Source: Mordavella massiliensis
GTDB lineage: Bacteria > Bacillota > Clostridia > Lachnospirales > Lachnospiraceae
DNA length: 64,000 bases
Assembly (NCBI RefSeq): GCF_016902415.1
Contig: NZ_JACJLV010000003.1
Span: 1 to 64,000, forward strand
Direction: 5' to 3'
The notes under the pieces are model-generated. The model worked only from the letters and a program-made list of their open reading frames with translations, was not told where the DNA came from and made no database searches. A program made the translations under genes and the position numbers. Positions 16,110 to 25,374 of the stretch are shown here, one piece after another (position 1 is the stretch's first letter; each line of letters opens with the position of its first letter).

Positions 16110-17222
16110 CTAGTTTGTGATTGTCTTCTCTGTTTCTTTGTCAAATACATGGATCTTGTCAGCATCCAGTGCAAATTTAACGGTATCGCCGCTTCTTGCT
16201 GATGTTTTTGGATCTACTCTTGCAGTCATGCTGGAGCCTTCATAGTCGAAGTACAGAAGTGCTTCTGCACCGAGCATCTCGTATACACGGATCTTAGCTT
16301 CGATCACGGTGTCAGGAGAAGCCTGGATGAATTCTGCCTCATCGTGAAGGTCTTCCGGACGGATACCAAGAACAACTGCCTTTCCTGCATAGCCGCCGTC
16401 TTTGAGTGCTTTTGCTTTTGCAGCCGGAAGTACGATGGTGTGAGGTCCTGTTACAAGAGAAACCTTGTCTCCCTCAACCTTGCACTCTGCATCGATAAAG
16501 TTCATCTGCGGAGATCCGATGAATCCTGCAACGAACATGTTGCACGGTGCATCGTACAGTGTCTGCGGTGTATCTACCTGCTGAACAACACCAGCGTTCA
16601 TAACTACGATTCTGGTACCCAGGGTCATAGCCTCTGTCTGGTCGTGTGTTACATAGATGATGGTTGTTCCCAGTCTCTGATGAAGTTTGGAGATCTCTAC
16701 ACGCATCTGTCCACGCAGTTTTGCGTCCAGGTTGGAAAGAGGCTCGTCCATCAGGAATACCTTAGGATTACGAACGATCGCACGTCCCATAGCAACACGC
16801 TGTCTCTGTCCACCGGAAAGAGCCTTCGGCTTACGATCCAGAAGAGCTTCCAGGTCAAGGATCTTGGCAGCTTCGCGAACCATCTTGTCGATCTGGTCCT
16901 TCGGAACTTTTCTCAGCTTCAGACCGAATGCCATGTTGTCATATACGGTCATGTGCGGATACAGAGCGTAGTTCTGGAATACCATCGCGATATCTCTGTC
17001 TTTCGGCTCTACGTCATTTACAACCTTGTCGCCGATCTTCAGCTCACCGGAGGTGATATCTTCCAGACCAGCTACCATACGAAGTGTGGTGGATTTTCCA
17101 CATCCAGAAGGTCCTACGAAGATGATGAATTCTTTATCTTCAATCTCAAGATTGAAATCTTTTACAGCTTCAAATCCGTTCGGATAAGTTTTGTTAATGT
17201 GTTTCAGTGATAAACTTGCCAT
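16110..17222 (-). CDS. ugpC: Sugar ABC transporter ATP-binding protein (MsmX/UgpC type)
   Basis: 370-residue ATPase of the CUT1 sugar-transporter class. Walker A GPSGCGKST (residues ~37-45), Q-loop MVFQNYALYPHMTV, signature LSGGQRQRVAMGRA, Walker B VFLMDEPLSNLDAKLR and H-loop VTHDQTEAMTL are intact. The C-terminal TOBE/MalK-like regulatory domain (GIRPEDLHDEAEF) is present. No permease or binding protein is nearby, so, like MsmX of Bacillus, it probably energises several sugar importers encoded elsewhere. SD AGGAGG precedes ATG 17222. The IS1182 block ends just behind its stop codon, which separates it from the CdaR regulator downstream. Confidence 0.93.
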   Translation of the reverse strand: MASLSLKHINKTYPNGFEAVKDFNLEIEDKEFIIFVGPSGCGKSTTLRMVAGLEDITSGELKIGDKVVNDVEPKDRDIAMVFQNYALYPHMTVYDNMAFGLKLRKVPKDQIDKMVREAAKILDLEALLDRKPKALSGGQRQRVAMGRAIVRNPKVFLMDEPLSNLDAKLRGQMRVEISKLHQRLGTTIIYVTHDQTEAMTLGTRIVVMNAGVVQQVDTPQTLYDAPCNMFVAGFIGSPQMNFIDAECKVEGDKVSLVTGPHTIVLPAAKAKALKDGGYAGKAVVLGIRPEDLHDEAEFIQASPDTVIEAKIRVYEMLGAEALLYFDYEGSSMTARVDPKTSARSGDTVKFALDADKIHVFDKETEKTITN

Positions 17223-17361
17223 TGTATCTTCCTCCTAAAAAAACTTTCGTTTTCACTAACTGTTACCAAGTATAGTAAACTTTCCGGATTTTCGAAATAC
17301 CCAAGTTGAACAATCTTTTTTCACGAATCTATACAAGTTGACCAACACCTGCCTGCTGCCC

Positions 17362-18201
17362 TTATTGCAGCAGCGCCCGGTAGACCTCCCGTTTCCCGAT
17401 CCCCCGGTCCTTTGCCACCTGTTTCATGGCTTCCTTTCTGTCCATTCCCTCTGACAGATATTTTTCCATATGTTCTTCCAGGGTCATTTCCTCCCACTGC
17501 ATTTGCTCCTCGCGCCGGATCTCCTCCCGGCTCTTTCCGGCAATCACCAGCACGCACTCGCCCTTTGGCTCCTGCTCCTCATAATAAGAAACCGCTCCGG
17601 ACAGGGTATTTTCATAGACTGTTTCATGCTTCTTAGTCAGCTCCCGGCACACCCGGACCTGCCGGTCTCCCAGTGTTTCCAGAAGCAGGCGCAGCGTCTT
17701 GACCAGCCTGTGGGGCGCCTCGTAAAGGACGATGGTCCTGGTCTCCTGCTTCAGTTCTTCCAGGATCTGCTGCCGCTCCTTTTTCTCTGTGGGAAGAAAG
17801 GCCTCAAAGGCAAATCTCCTGGTGGGAAGTCCGGAGATGGTAAGCGCCGTCACGCAGGCCGCCGCTCCCGGCACTGCCGTCACCGGGATCCCTTCCTCCC
17901 GGCACATCCGCACCAGTTCTTCTCCGGGATCCGAGATCCCGGGCGTCCCTGCGTCCGTGATCAGGGCAATGTCCGTGCCTTCCCGCAGCTTTTCCATCAG
18001 TTTTCTGCCCTTTTCTATCTTATTATATTCGTGGTAACTGGTCATGGGCGTTTTGATCTCAAAATGATTCAACAGCCGGATGCTGTTGCGGGTATCCTCT
18101 GCCGCGATGAGATCCACTTCCTTTAAAATGCGCACGCACCGGAAGGTCATATCCTCCAGATTCCCAATCGGCGTCGCACACAGATACAATGTCCCTGCCA
18201 T
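17362..18201 (-). CDS. rsmI: 16S rRNA (cytidine1402-2'-O)-methyltransferase RsmI
   Basis: 279 residues, tetrapyrrole-methylase fold. Family signatures are GTLYLCATPIGNLEDMTFR at the N-terminus, AAEDTRNSIRLLNHF, ALITDAGTPGISDPGEELV and TVIVLYEAPHRL-like TIVLYEAPHRLVKTL. It methylates the ribose of C1402 in 16S rRNA using SAM. It closes the conserved yaaO-to-rsmI cluster of Firmicutes, downstream of trmN. The C-terminal ~50 residues (EEMTLEEHMEKYLSEGMDRK EAMKQVAKDRG) form the usual small helical extension. Confidence 0.95.
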   Translation of the reverse strand: MAGTLYLCATPIGNLEDMTFRCVRILKEVDLIAAEDTRNSIRLLNHFEIKTPMTSYHEYNKIEKGRKLMEKLREGTDIALITDAGTPGISDPGEELVRMCREEGIPVTAVPGAAACVTALTISGLPTRRFAFEAFLPTEKKERQQILEELKQETRTIVLYEAPHRLVKTLRLLLETLGDRQVRVCRELTKKHETVYENTLSGAVSYYEEQEPKGECVLVIAGKSREEIRREEQMQWEEMTLEEHMEKYLSEGMDRKEAMKQVAKDRGIGKREVYRALLQ

Positions 18202-18249
18202 ATCCTGCTCCTCTCTTCCACCTGATCCTGCCTGCAGTCCGGCAAAATC

Positions 18250-19017
18250 CTACTCTCCATACAGCGCTCTTAGTTCCCCGGTATAGTTTCCGTCCTTTTC
18301 ATACACAATAAGGGGCGGCTCGATCTGCATCCTGGGCTTCCCGCCTTTTAGCCCCTCCAGAAGCACCATATTGGGTTCTTTATCCACATAGGGATGGACC
18401 AGGCGCATCCTTTTCGGTTCCAGCCCGTATCCTGCCATCTTCGTAAGAAGTTCCGGCAGGCGGAACGGTCGGTGCACCATATAAAAACGCCCTTTGTCTT
18501 TTAAAAGCTTTCCGCTTTCCCGCAGCACGTCGTCAATGGTACAAAGCGCCTCATGCCTGGCCACATACAGGGCCTGATTGTCATTCCGAAGCCCGTGGCC
18601 GCCGATCATGTAAGGCGGATTTACCGTAATGACCTCAAAAGAAGCGGCTCCGAAGATAGAAGCTGCTTCTTTGATGTCCCCTGTTACGATATGGATTTTT
18701 TCTTCCAGACCATTGAGCGCCACGCTCCGTCTGGCCATCCCGGCGCTCTCTTCCTGGATCTCCAGGCCGGTGTATGAGCTGCCGTCGTATTTTGCTTCCA
18801 GAAGAATCGGCAGGATCCCGGTTCCTGTGCCCAGATCCAGCGCCCGCTCGCCCGGCCGCACATGGGCAAATGCGCTTAGGAGCACTGCGTCCATGCCAAA
18901 GCAGAACCGCCCCGGGCTCTGGATGATCCTGCGTCCTTTGATCTGCAGATCGTCCGAGCGTTCGCCCGGCCGGATCAGATCCGTCCCCTTCTTCCCGTTT
19001 GGTTCGTTATTATTCAT
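18250..19017 (-). CDS. trmN: tRNA1(Val) (adenine37-N6)-methyltransferase family (YabB/TrmN6)
   Basis: 255 residues, SAM-dependent Rossmann methyltransferase. SAM motif I is ALDLGTGTGILPILL, and the N6-adenine motif NPPY lies in EVITVNPPYMIGGH. The length and motifs fit the YabB/TrmN6 family, which modifies A37 of tRNA-Val in enterobacteria; the target in Firmicutes is less certain. The start overlaps the end of ricT by 8 nt, so translation is coupled. The small yazA gene that lies between yabB and rsmI in Bacillus is absent here. Confidence 0.88.
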   Translation of the reverse strand: MNNNEPNGKKGTDLIRPGERSDDLQIKGRRIIQSPGRFCFGMDAVLLSAFAHVRPGERALDLGTGTGILPILLEAKYDGSSYTGLEIQEESAGMARRSVALNGLEEKIHIVTGDIKEAASIFGAASFEVITVNPPYMIGGHGLRNDNQALYVARHEALCTIDDVLRESGKLLKDKGRFYMVHRPFRLPELLTKMAGYGLEPKRMRLVHPYVDKEPNMVLLEGLKGGKPRMQIEPPLIVYEKDGNYTGELRALYGE

Positions 19018-19921
19018 CGTCTAATTTTGACGCTCCATTCTTTTCTTCCAGGCCTTTGAGTTCCGCCATCTCCTCTTTGGAGATCTTCACATCTTTCTTC
19101 CTGCGGCGGGGCTTAAACTTCAGTTCGCTGGCCTTGTACTCCCGGACTTCCTTTTCATCGTTATCCAGTGTCACGACCACCTTTACCAGCTGACGCAGCA
19201 CATTTACCGCCTGCACGTCTCCTCTCAGCCCTTCCGGCGTGGTCACATGGTCGCCGTTTGCCGGCAGATGCCGGTTCAGCTCCTCATAGGTCTGTTCCTC
19301 ATTGGTCAGGCAGCACATCAGTCTGCCGCAGACGCCGGAGATCTTGGTCGGATTTAAGGACAGATTCTGCTCCTTTGCCATCTTAATGGAAACCGGCGCA
19401 AACTCGGACAGATAGGTGTGGCAGCAAAGCTCTCTTCCGCAGATGCCGATGCCGCCCCGGATCTTGGTCTCATCCCGCACGCCAATCTGCCTGAGCTCGA
19501 TCCTGGTACGGAACACGCTGGCCAGATCTTTGACCAGTTCCCGGAAATCAATCCGTCCGTCCGCTGTAAAATAAAACAGCACCTTATTGTTATCGAAAGT
19601 ATACTCCGCGTCGATCAGCTTCATTTCCAGACCGTGCTTGCGGATCTTTTCCAGACAGATTTCAAATGCTTCTTTTTCTTTCTCCCGGTTCTTTTCTTCC
19701 CTGCGGATATCGTCCGCTGTGGCGATACGGATCACCGGCTTTAAAGGCTGCTGGATCTTTTCATCTTCCACCTCCCGGATACCGGACACCACAGAGCCGA
19801 ACTCTACGCCTCTTGCAGTCTCCACGATCACCTTGTCCCCGGCGTGGATCTTATATTTCCCCGGTGCAAAAAAGTATATCTTTCCCGCAGTGCGGAATCT
19901 GACGCCTATTACTTTTGTCAT
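19010..19921 (-). CDS. ricT: RicT/YaaT, PSP1 domain protein
   Basis: 303 residues with the PSP1 core (GVEFGSVVSGIRE ... TFDNNKVLFYFTADGRIDFR ... LVKDLASVFRTRIELRQIGV). The conserved cysteines GICGRELCCHTYLSEF and GVCGRLMCCLTNEE bind the [4Fe-4S] cluster described for the RicA-RicF-RicT (Y-) complex, which controls RNase Y-dependent mRNA maturation and phosphorelay flow to Spo0A in Bacillus. The C-terminus is a basic/acidic tail (FKPRRRKKDVKI). It is encoded 5 nt downstream of holB, the conserved order. Confidence 0.92.
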   Translation of the reverse strand: MTKVIGVRFRTAGKIYFFAPGKYKIHAGDKVIVETARGVEFGSVVSGIREVEDEKIQQPLKPVIRIATADDIRREEKNREKEKEAFEICLEKIRKHGLEMKLIDAEYTFDNNKVLFYFTADGRIDFRELVKDLASVFRTRIELRQIGVRDETKIRGGIGICGRELCCHTYLSEFAPVSIKMAKEQNLSLNPTKISGVCGRLMCCLTNEEQTYEELNRHLPANGDHVTTPEGLRGDVQAVNVLRQLVKVVVTLDNDEKEVREYKASELKFKPRRRKKDVKISKEEMAELKGLEEKNGASKLDDE

Positions 19922-19925
19922 ACTG

Positions 19926-20915
19926 TTAATTCTCCTTTATCGTTAAGCACAAAAGCTCCATTACAAGATCAAAGTTTACATTGGCGCGGAGTCTTGCCTT
20001 GGCCGTATCCAGCGCCTTCAGGATCGTCTCGATCCCCTCGTAGGAACTTTTCTTTGCCTGCTCTTTGATGTAGGAGATCTGTTCCTTGAAAATGACCTTG
20101 TCTACTTCTTTTGTTGCTTTATATAACAAGACGTCCCTGTACCAGATCATAATGATATCCAGGTAGTCTGTGATTTCTAATTTATAGGTTGTGATCCGGC
20201 TCACCGCCTGGGCGATCTCGCTGATCTCCATCTCATGGATGTATTTCAGAAGCTGAACCGCTTCCTCCCGGATCTCATTAAAATGCTCGGAATTCGCCAG
20301 CATAATGGCCCGTCCCAGATTGCCCTGGGCAAATGCGGTGCACATATCCGCCTTATAATCCGGCACCTGCAGCACTTCCATCAGGTACTTGCGGATCAGG
20401 GTGTTGCGGATGTTGCGAAGCTTCAGCATCACGCATCTGGAATTGATGGTGGGAAGAAGGGCCTCCGCATTTTCTGTCAGGAGCAGGAATACCACGTACT
20501 CCGGCGGCTCCTCCAGTGTTTTCAAAAGAGCGTTCTGCGCCTGCTGGGTCATCAGCTCCGCATGGTCGATGATATACACTTTGTATGGTCCCTGGTAGGG
20601 TTTGATCATAACCGTGTCTCCCACCTGGGTCCGGATGTCGTCCACACTGATGGTACCCGGCTTCTCGTGGGTCACCCAGAGGATGTCCGGGTGGTTGCCG
20701 CTCTCGGCCTGACGGCAGGAATGGCAGGTATTGCAGGGCTCGGATCCGCCCTTTTCACACAACAGCGTCATGGCAAAGAGGCTTGCCAGCATCTTTTTGC
20801 CTGCTCCCCTCTCGCCGTTCATGATATAGGCATGTCCCACCTGACCATGTTCCACGGCACTCTGAATGTATTTTATGATATCCTTATGACCAACTACGTC
20901 CTTAAAGCTTCCCAT
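19926..20915 (-). CDS. holB: DNA polymerase III subunit delta' (HolB)
   Basis: 329-residue clamp-loader ATPase-like subunit. Domain I carries a degenerate P-loop GERGAGKKM, a zinc module CNTCHSCRQ with an upstream Cys, the DEAD-like stretch VYIIDHAELMTQQAQNALLK and SRC motif NSRCVMLKLRNI. Lack of a canonical GKST is normal for delta'. It helps load the beta sliding clamp. The start overlaps the guanylate-kinase-like gene upstream by 14 nt. In Bacillus darA and yaaR lie between tmk and holB; both are missing here. Confidence 0.92.
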   Translation of the reverse strand: MGSFKDVVGHKDIIKYIQSAVEHGQVGHAYIMNGERGAGKKMLASLFAMTLLCEKGGSEPCNTCHSCRQAESGNHPDILWVTHEKPGTISVDDIRTQVGDTVMIKPYQGPYKVYIIDHAELMTQQAQNALLKTLEEPPEYVVFLLLTENAEALLPTINSRCVMLKLRNIRNTLIRKYLMEVLQVPDYKADMCTAFAQGNLGRAIMLANSEHFNEIREEAVQLLKYIHEMEISEIAQAVSRITTYKLEITDYLDIIMIWYRDVLLYKATKEVDKVIFKEQISYIKEQAKKSSYEGIETILKALDTAKARLRANVNFDLVMELLCLTIKEN

Positions 20916-21489
20916 ATCGTATTTCCCCTATGATTTCTTCCAAACATTTTTCTTTCTCTTGATTATAGAATCGTTTCCCGATCCCCAGCCTCTTCAGATT
21001 TTCCTCGGAAAAATCCTTTGTATCCGCCAGAAATCTCCGGCACATCTCCGCGTACTTTGGTTCCGCCTGGGAACGCTCCCGCTGCAGGGCTCTTGCAAGC
21101 CGCTCGCCGTCCTCCACCTCGATGTAGATGGGGACCAGCTGCTCTGCCCCGTAGTATTCCCGCATCTTTTCGTAGGATTCCAGCGTGCCGATCACCAGAT
21201 AGTCCGACGCCGCCAGATCGATCTGGCCGTCATCGACCGTGGCGTACCGCCACAGACCGCATACGGTGTGATATCCCCGCTCTTCCACCACCAGCCCCCG
21301 GCGTCCGTAGTCGTCCAGGACTTCATCGGTGACAAAGAAATATTCTACGCCGTCCTTCTCTCCCTCCCGGATGGGACGGGTGGTGTATAAGGTCACAGTC
21401 CGAAGCTCCGGCAGAGCCTCTTTGACTTCCTTAAACAGCGTATCCTTCCCGGAAGAACTTTTTCCCATCATATAGTATATCTTACCCAT
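20902..21489 (-). CDS. Guanylate-kinase-like protein
   Basis: 195-residue nucleotide monophosphate kinase. P-loop GKSSSGKDTLF at the N-terminus and the GMP-binding motif TLYTTRPIREGEKDGVEYFFV-type (TTRPIREGEKDGVEYFF) identify the Gmk family; the lid region IEVEDGERLARALQRERSQA is longer and more acidic than usual. It occupies the position of thymidylate kinase (tmk) in the Firmicutes yaaO-tmk-holB cluster. P-loop GKSSSGKDT differs from the usual GPSGVGKGT, so substrate preference may have shifted. It overlaps the decarboxylase gene upstream by 8 nt and holB downstream. Confidence 0.8.
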   Translation of the reverse strand: MGKIYYMMGKSSSGKDTLFKEVKEALPELRTVTLYTTRPIREGEKDGVEYFFVTDEVLDDYGRRGLVVEERGYHTVCGLWRYATVDDGQIDLAASDYLVIGTLESYEKMREYYGAEQLVPIYIEVEDGERLARALQRERSQAEPKYAEMCRRFLADTKDFSEENLKRLGIGKRFYNQEKEKCLEEIIGEIRYGKL

Positions 21490-22927
21490 GTCTGTACACC
21501 TCGATCCGGGAATCTTCCCGCAGACCTTCCACAGAAAATCCCTGTGCCTGATACCATTGTAACATATCTGCCGCCTCTTGTGACACCTTTTCTCCAGGAA
21601 CGATCACCGGACATCCCGGCGGATAGAGATAAGCATACTCCAGCGAGACCTCGCCCGGGCTCTCCTCCCAGCTTACGCTTGCGATATGCTCCGGCTCAGA
21701 ACCCTGCAGGGCTTCTGCCTCCGCAGGAAAAAACACCTGCTCCTGCCTAGGAAATTTCCCTGGCTGCATCTCAGTGGAAAGGCCGGCTTCTTCCAGCCTT
21801 GGCTCCCCGCCTTTTGCACCTTCCGCCTCTGCGTCGATCGCACAAAGCGCCTGTACCAGCCGTTCCATTCCTTCCGGGGTATCGCCCAGTGTGGTCATCA
21901 AAAGCACATAAGTACCGGCCCGCATCTCCGGCTGGAGATGCCAGTCCTGCAAAAGCCGGTCATAAAGCTCCCTGCTGGAAATGCCGGCGTCCTTCACGGA
22001 AATGACCAGCTTGGAAGGATCCATGCCCTCCACCTTTGCAAGCCGCAGCTTCTTCAGGCCACACAGCTTTTCTCTGGTCTCTTTTAAGCAACGCACATAG
22101 GGCTCAAAAACCTGTTCCGGTTCTTCCCGCAACAGATGGATGCAGGCGTCCGCAGAAGCCATCAGCACATAGGACGGGCTGCTGGTCTGCAGCATATGCA
22201 GGTATTTGCGCACCCGTCTCCGGTCCGCCCGCTCTCCGTTCATGTGAAGGAGCGCGGTCTGCGTCAGGGCAGGCAGGGTTTTGTGAAGGCTGTGGATCAC
22301 TATATCCGCGCCTTTTTGATTTGCATTTTCCGAAAAATACGGATGAAAGCCAAAATGCGCCCCATGCGCCTCATCCACGATCAGGGGGATGTCATGCACA
22401 TGGACCGCTTCTGCGATCGATTCCACATCCGACACGATCCCGTCATAGGTAGGTGATACGATCACCACCGCCCGCACTCCGGGATGCCGCTTTAGGGCGG
22501 CTGTTACGTCTTCTGCGGATATCTCGGTATTCAGCTGTGCCTCCGGATCAAATCCGGGATACAGATACACCGGCTTCAGTTCCTGCATTTCGATCGCGTG
22601 ATACACAGACTTGTGGCAGTTCCTTGCCACAAGGATCTGATCTCCCCGCCTGGTGGAACCCAGGATCGCGCTTAAGATCCCGGACGTACTTCCATTTACC
22701 AGGAAATGCGTCTCTTCTGCGTGGTATACCTTCGCCGCCTGCTCCTGGGCTTCTTTTAAAATGCCCTCTGCATGGTGCAGGTCGTCGAACCCGTCGATCT
22801 CAGTGATATCGATCTGATAAGGGGAGATCCCCTCCATCAGATCCAGTTGTCTTTTATGGCCCGGCATATGGAACCCGTAGTGATCCGAGGCCCCATATGC
22901 CGTAAGTTTCTCAAGCAATATCTGCAT
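21482..22927 (-). CDS. Orn/Lys/Arg decarboxylase family PLP enzyme (YaaO-like)
   Basis: 481 residues, fold type I PLP enzyme. N-terminal GFHMPGHKRQLDLMEG, cofactor region VNGSTSGILSAI, SPTYDGIVSDV, VDEAHGAHFGFHPYF and the PLP lysine in VIHSLHKTLPALTQTALLHM are typical of the YaaO/SpeA-like decarboxylases. Substrate (arginine, lysine or ornithine) cannot be told from sequence. Residues ~380-430 are an unusual low-homology insertion (EAEGAKGGEPRLEEAGLSTE). The ATG overlaps the pgi stop (TAATG). It is the usual first gene of the holB-ricT cluster. Confidence 0.85.
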   Translation of the reverse strand: MQILLEKLTAYGASDHYGFHMPGHKRQLDLMEGISPYQIDITEIDGFDDLHHAEGILKEAQEQAAKVYHAEETHFLVNGSTSGILSAILGSTRRGDQILVARNCHKSVYHAIEMQELKPVYLYPGFDPEAQLNTEISAEDVTAALKRHPGVRAVVIVSPTYDGIVSDVESIAEAVHVHDIPLIVDEAHGAHFGFHPYFSENANQKGADIVIHSLHKTLPALTQTALLHMNGERADRRRVRKYLHMLQTSSPSYVLMASADACIHLLREEPEQVFEPYVRCLKETREKLCGLKKLRLAKVEGMDPSKLVISVKDAGISSRELYDRLLQDWHLQPEMRAGTYVLLMTTLGDTPEGMERLVQALCAIDAEAEGAKGGEPRLEEAGLSTEMQPGKFPRQEQVFFPAEAEALQGSEPEHIASVSWEESPGEVSLEYAYLYPPGCPVIVPGEKVSQEAADMLQWYQAQGFSVEGLREDSRIEVYRHG

Positions 22928-24273
22928 TACAGTCTCTTTTGCAATTCTTCTCTTTCTTTTTCATAACCCGGCTTACCAAGGAGGGCAAACATATTTTTCT
23001 TGTAGCTCTCCACGCCCGGCTGGTTAAATGGATTTACGCCAAGGATGTATCCGCTGACGCCGCAGGCAAACTCAAAGAAGTAGAACAGTTCGCCCAGAGA
23101 GAACTCGTCCTGTCTCGGGATGTTGACCATCAGATTCGGCACATTTCCATCGGTGTGAGCCAGAACAGTTCCGTTCATGGCGCTCTTGTTGACAAAGTCT
23201 ACGTTCTTGCCTGCCAGATAATTCAGGCCGTCCAGATCCACCGGCTCTTCCTGGATCACGATCTCTTCTTTGGACTCTTCTACATTCATAACGGTCTCGT
23301 ACATAATCCGGTTTCCGTCCTGAATGAACTGTCCCATGGAGTGAAGGTCTGTGGTCAGGTCTACCGACGCCGGGAAAATTCCCTTCTGGTCCTTGCCCTC
23401 GCTTTCGCCGTAGAGCTGCTTCCACCACTCGGATACATAGTGAAGGCTGGGTTCGTAGTTTGCCAGGATCTCCACCTGTTTGCCTTTTCTTAAAAGAATG
23501 TTGCGGACTGCCGCATACTGCATGGCGTCGTTTTCTTCAAACGCTGCGTTCAGCGCCCGCTCTCTTCCTGCTGCCGCGCCTGCCATCAGCTGGTCGATAT
23601 CCGCGCCGCTGACTGCGATCGGCAGAAGTCCCACTGCGGTCAGAACAGAGAACCGTCCTCCAACATCATCCGGAACTACAAAGGTCTCGTAGCCTTCTTC
23701 TGTAGCCAGATTCTTTAACGCTCCTCTGGCCTTGTCTGTGGTGGCGTAAATTCTCTTTGCCGCCTCTTCTTTTCCGTACTTCTTTTCCATCATTTCCTTA
23801 AAAATGCGGAATGCGATGGCCGGCTCCGTGGTCGTGCCGGATTTGGAAATGATATTAACGGAAAAGTCTCTGTCTCCGATCACGTCGATCAGATTCTTCA
23901 GATAGGTGCTGCTGATGCTGTTGCCTACGAAATAAATCTCCGGAGTCTTGCGGATCTCCTTTGATACCATATTGTAAAAGTTGTGGCGCAAAAACTCGAT
24001 GGCTGCCCGTGCGCCCAGATAAGAGCCTCCGATCCCGATTACCAGAAGAACCTCTGAATCGCTCTGGATCTTTTCTGCCGCTTTTTTGATCCGCGCAAAT
24101 TCTTCTTTATCATAGTCTACCGGAAGATCGATCCATCCCAGGAAATCATTTCCTGCGCCTTCTCTTCCGAGAAGCTCGTCCTTTGCGGCCTCTGCGATCT
24201 TCTTCATTGATACCATCTCATGATCTGCAATAAATGTTTTTGCCTTTGAATAGTCAAATGTAACCTTACTCAT
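22927..24273 (-). CDS. pgi: Glucose-6-phosphate isomerase
   Basis: 448 residues, the length usual for Firmicutes. Signatures: [52 protein letters not shown], and the active-site helix [20 protein letters not shown]. It interconverts glucose-6-phosphate and fructose-6-phosphate in glycolysis. ATG 24273 is chosen because AAGGAG lies 8 nt upstream; an in-frame ATG at 24291 overlaps that SD. The stop codon overlaps the start of the decarboxylase by one base, so the housekeeping operon starts here or earlier. Confidence 0.95.
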   Translation of the reverse strand: MSKVTFDYSKAKTFIADHEMVSMKKIAEAAKDELLGREGAGNDFLGWIDLPVDYDKEEFARIKKAAEKIQSDSEVLLVIGIGGSYLGARAAIEFLRHNFYNMVSKEIRKTPEIYFVGNSISSTYLKNLIDVIGDRDFSVNIISKSGTTTEPAIAFRIFKEMMEKKYGKEEAAKRIYATTDKARGALKNLATEEGYETFVVPDDVGGRFSVLTAVGLLPIAVSGADIDQLMAGAAAGRERALNAAFEENDAMQYAAVRNILLRKGKQVEILANYEPSLHYVSEWWKQLYGESEGKDQKGIFPASVDLTTDLHSMGQFIQDGNRIMYETVMNVEESKEEIVIQEEPVDLDGLNYLAGKNVDFVNKSAMNGTVLAHTDGNVPNLMVNIPRQDEFSLGELFYFFEFACGVSGYILGVNPFNQPGVESYKKNMFALLGKPGYEKEREELQKRL

Positions 24274-24423
24274 GATCGTGACTCCTTCCATTCCTAATCC
24301 TCAAGATATCCGTTTTGCCTTGAAAGATCGGCCCTTCGCGAAAGTCCGCTTCGGCCTTTCATCCCCGGCATTATTATATTAGCAAATTAGAGGTGGTTTC
24401 GCAAGCGCATCAGAAGAGAAAGA

Positions 24424-25242
24424 TCACGCCATATATTCCTCCAGGATCCGCCGGATCAGCACATTTTTATCCACAGTTTTCTCGGAATCATGGTCTGGAT
24501 CCGTGCGTCCTGCTTCCTGTTTCTCCATCTCCAGGTGCCTGTCAGGCGTCTCCTCCCGGGCCTGCTGCTGCAGGAGTTTTTGTGCCTGCAGCTGCTTTTG
24601 CGGCTGTTCCTCCGCTTCTTCCTTTTCCAACTCTTCGGTCTTGCGGATCATCATGACCGGTTTATGTACGGCTTCCTCTGCCGGGTGCACCTCCGGAGTC
24701 ATGACCTGAAGCTCTTTCTGGGCAGCCTTCTCATACTTGTGGCGGCAGACATTTTCCAGATAATCTACCATATAATTCTTTACCGCGTCCAACCGGTAGC
24801 CCTCGTCCGTGGCCAGGTGGATCAGATACACCAGCACCGCAAGGGCGGCTCCCGCGGCCCCTGTCTGCAGCACCAGGTCTCCCATGCCCTGCAGCACATA
24901 CCAGCCTGCCGCTCCTGCGGCTCCCACGAGAAGACATCCTGCGGCCGCGGCCTTTTCCAGTCTCCTGAGCGTATGAAGACGCAGGCCGAACACCCGGTAT
25001 TCATACAGATACTTGTCCACAAAGACGCCTACATTTTCTACGGTGTCGCTGACCATACAGGCATGCTCAAACTTTGCCTTCACCAGCCGCATCAGCGGAT
25101 GATTGCTTTTATTCATACTGCCCGCAGCCCCTACCAGGCGTTTCAGCGACACATGCACCACAATCTTACTCCATATCCCGATCACCGTCAGGATCCCCAT
25201 CAGCACGTATGGCACGCGCCCCTCCATCATTACTTCTAACAT
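24424..25242 (-). CDS. Conserved-looking membrane protein of unknown function
   Basis: 272 residues. An N-terminal helix (VPYVLMGILTVIGIWSKIVV), a soluble stretch (NKSNHPLMRLVKAKFEHACM), two further helices (AAAAGCLLVGAAGAAGWYVL and GAAGAALAVLVYLIHLA) and a long Glu/Gln-rich, probably coiled-coil cytosolic tail (EELEKEEAEEQPQKQLQAQK). No family is recognised. Its SD (AAGGAGG) lies within the 3' arm of a terminator-like hairpin downstream of mtnN, so its translation may depend on that structure. Confidence 0.7.
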   Translation of the reverse strand: MLEVMMEGRVPYVLMGILTVIGIWSKIVVHVSLKRLVGAAGSMNKSNHPLMRLVKAKFEHACMVSDTVENVGVFVDKYLYEYRVFGLRLHTLRRLEKAAAAGCLLVGAAGAAGWYVLQGMGDLVLQTGAAGAALAVLVYLIHLATDEGYRLDAVKNYMVDYLENVCRHKYEKAAQKELQVMTPEVHPAEEAVHKPVMMIRKTEELEKEEAEEQPQKQLQAQKLLQQQAREETPDRHLEMEKQEAGRTDPDHDSEKTVDKNVLIRRILEEYMA

Positions 25243-25244
25243 AA

Positions 25245-25292
25245 TAAAAAGCCCTCCTTTTGATTTGCATTATAATAGAAAATCAAAAGGAG
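25245..25292 (-). terminator. Terminator-like hairpin containing the SD of the next gene
   Basis: Perfect 13-bp stem (CTCCTTTTGATTT / AAATCAAAAGGAG, 25280-25292 and 25254-25266), then CTTTTTATT on the - strand. It follows mtnN. The 3' arm ends in AAGGAGGG, which is the SD for ATG 25242 (9 nt). The hairpin would both end transcription and mask the SD in read-through mRNA. Confidence 0.7.
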
Positions 25293-25374
25293 CGCCTTAA
25301 AAAGCGTTCGGCAGGTTCTGCGCGGAAGCGGGCGGCTTTCGTCGCTCCCTGCCGGTTTTTGAAAGTCTTATGGG

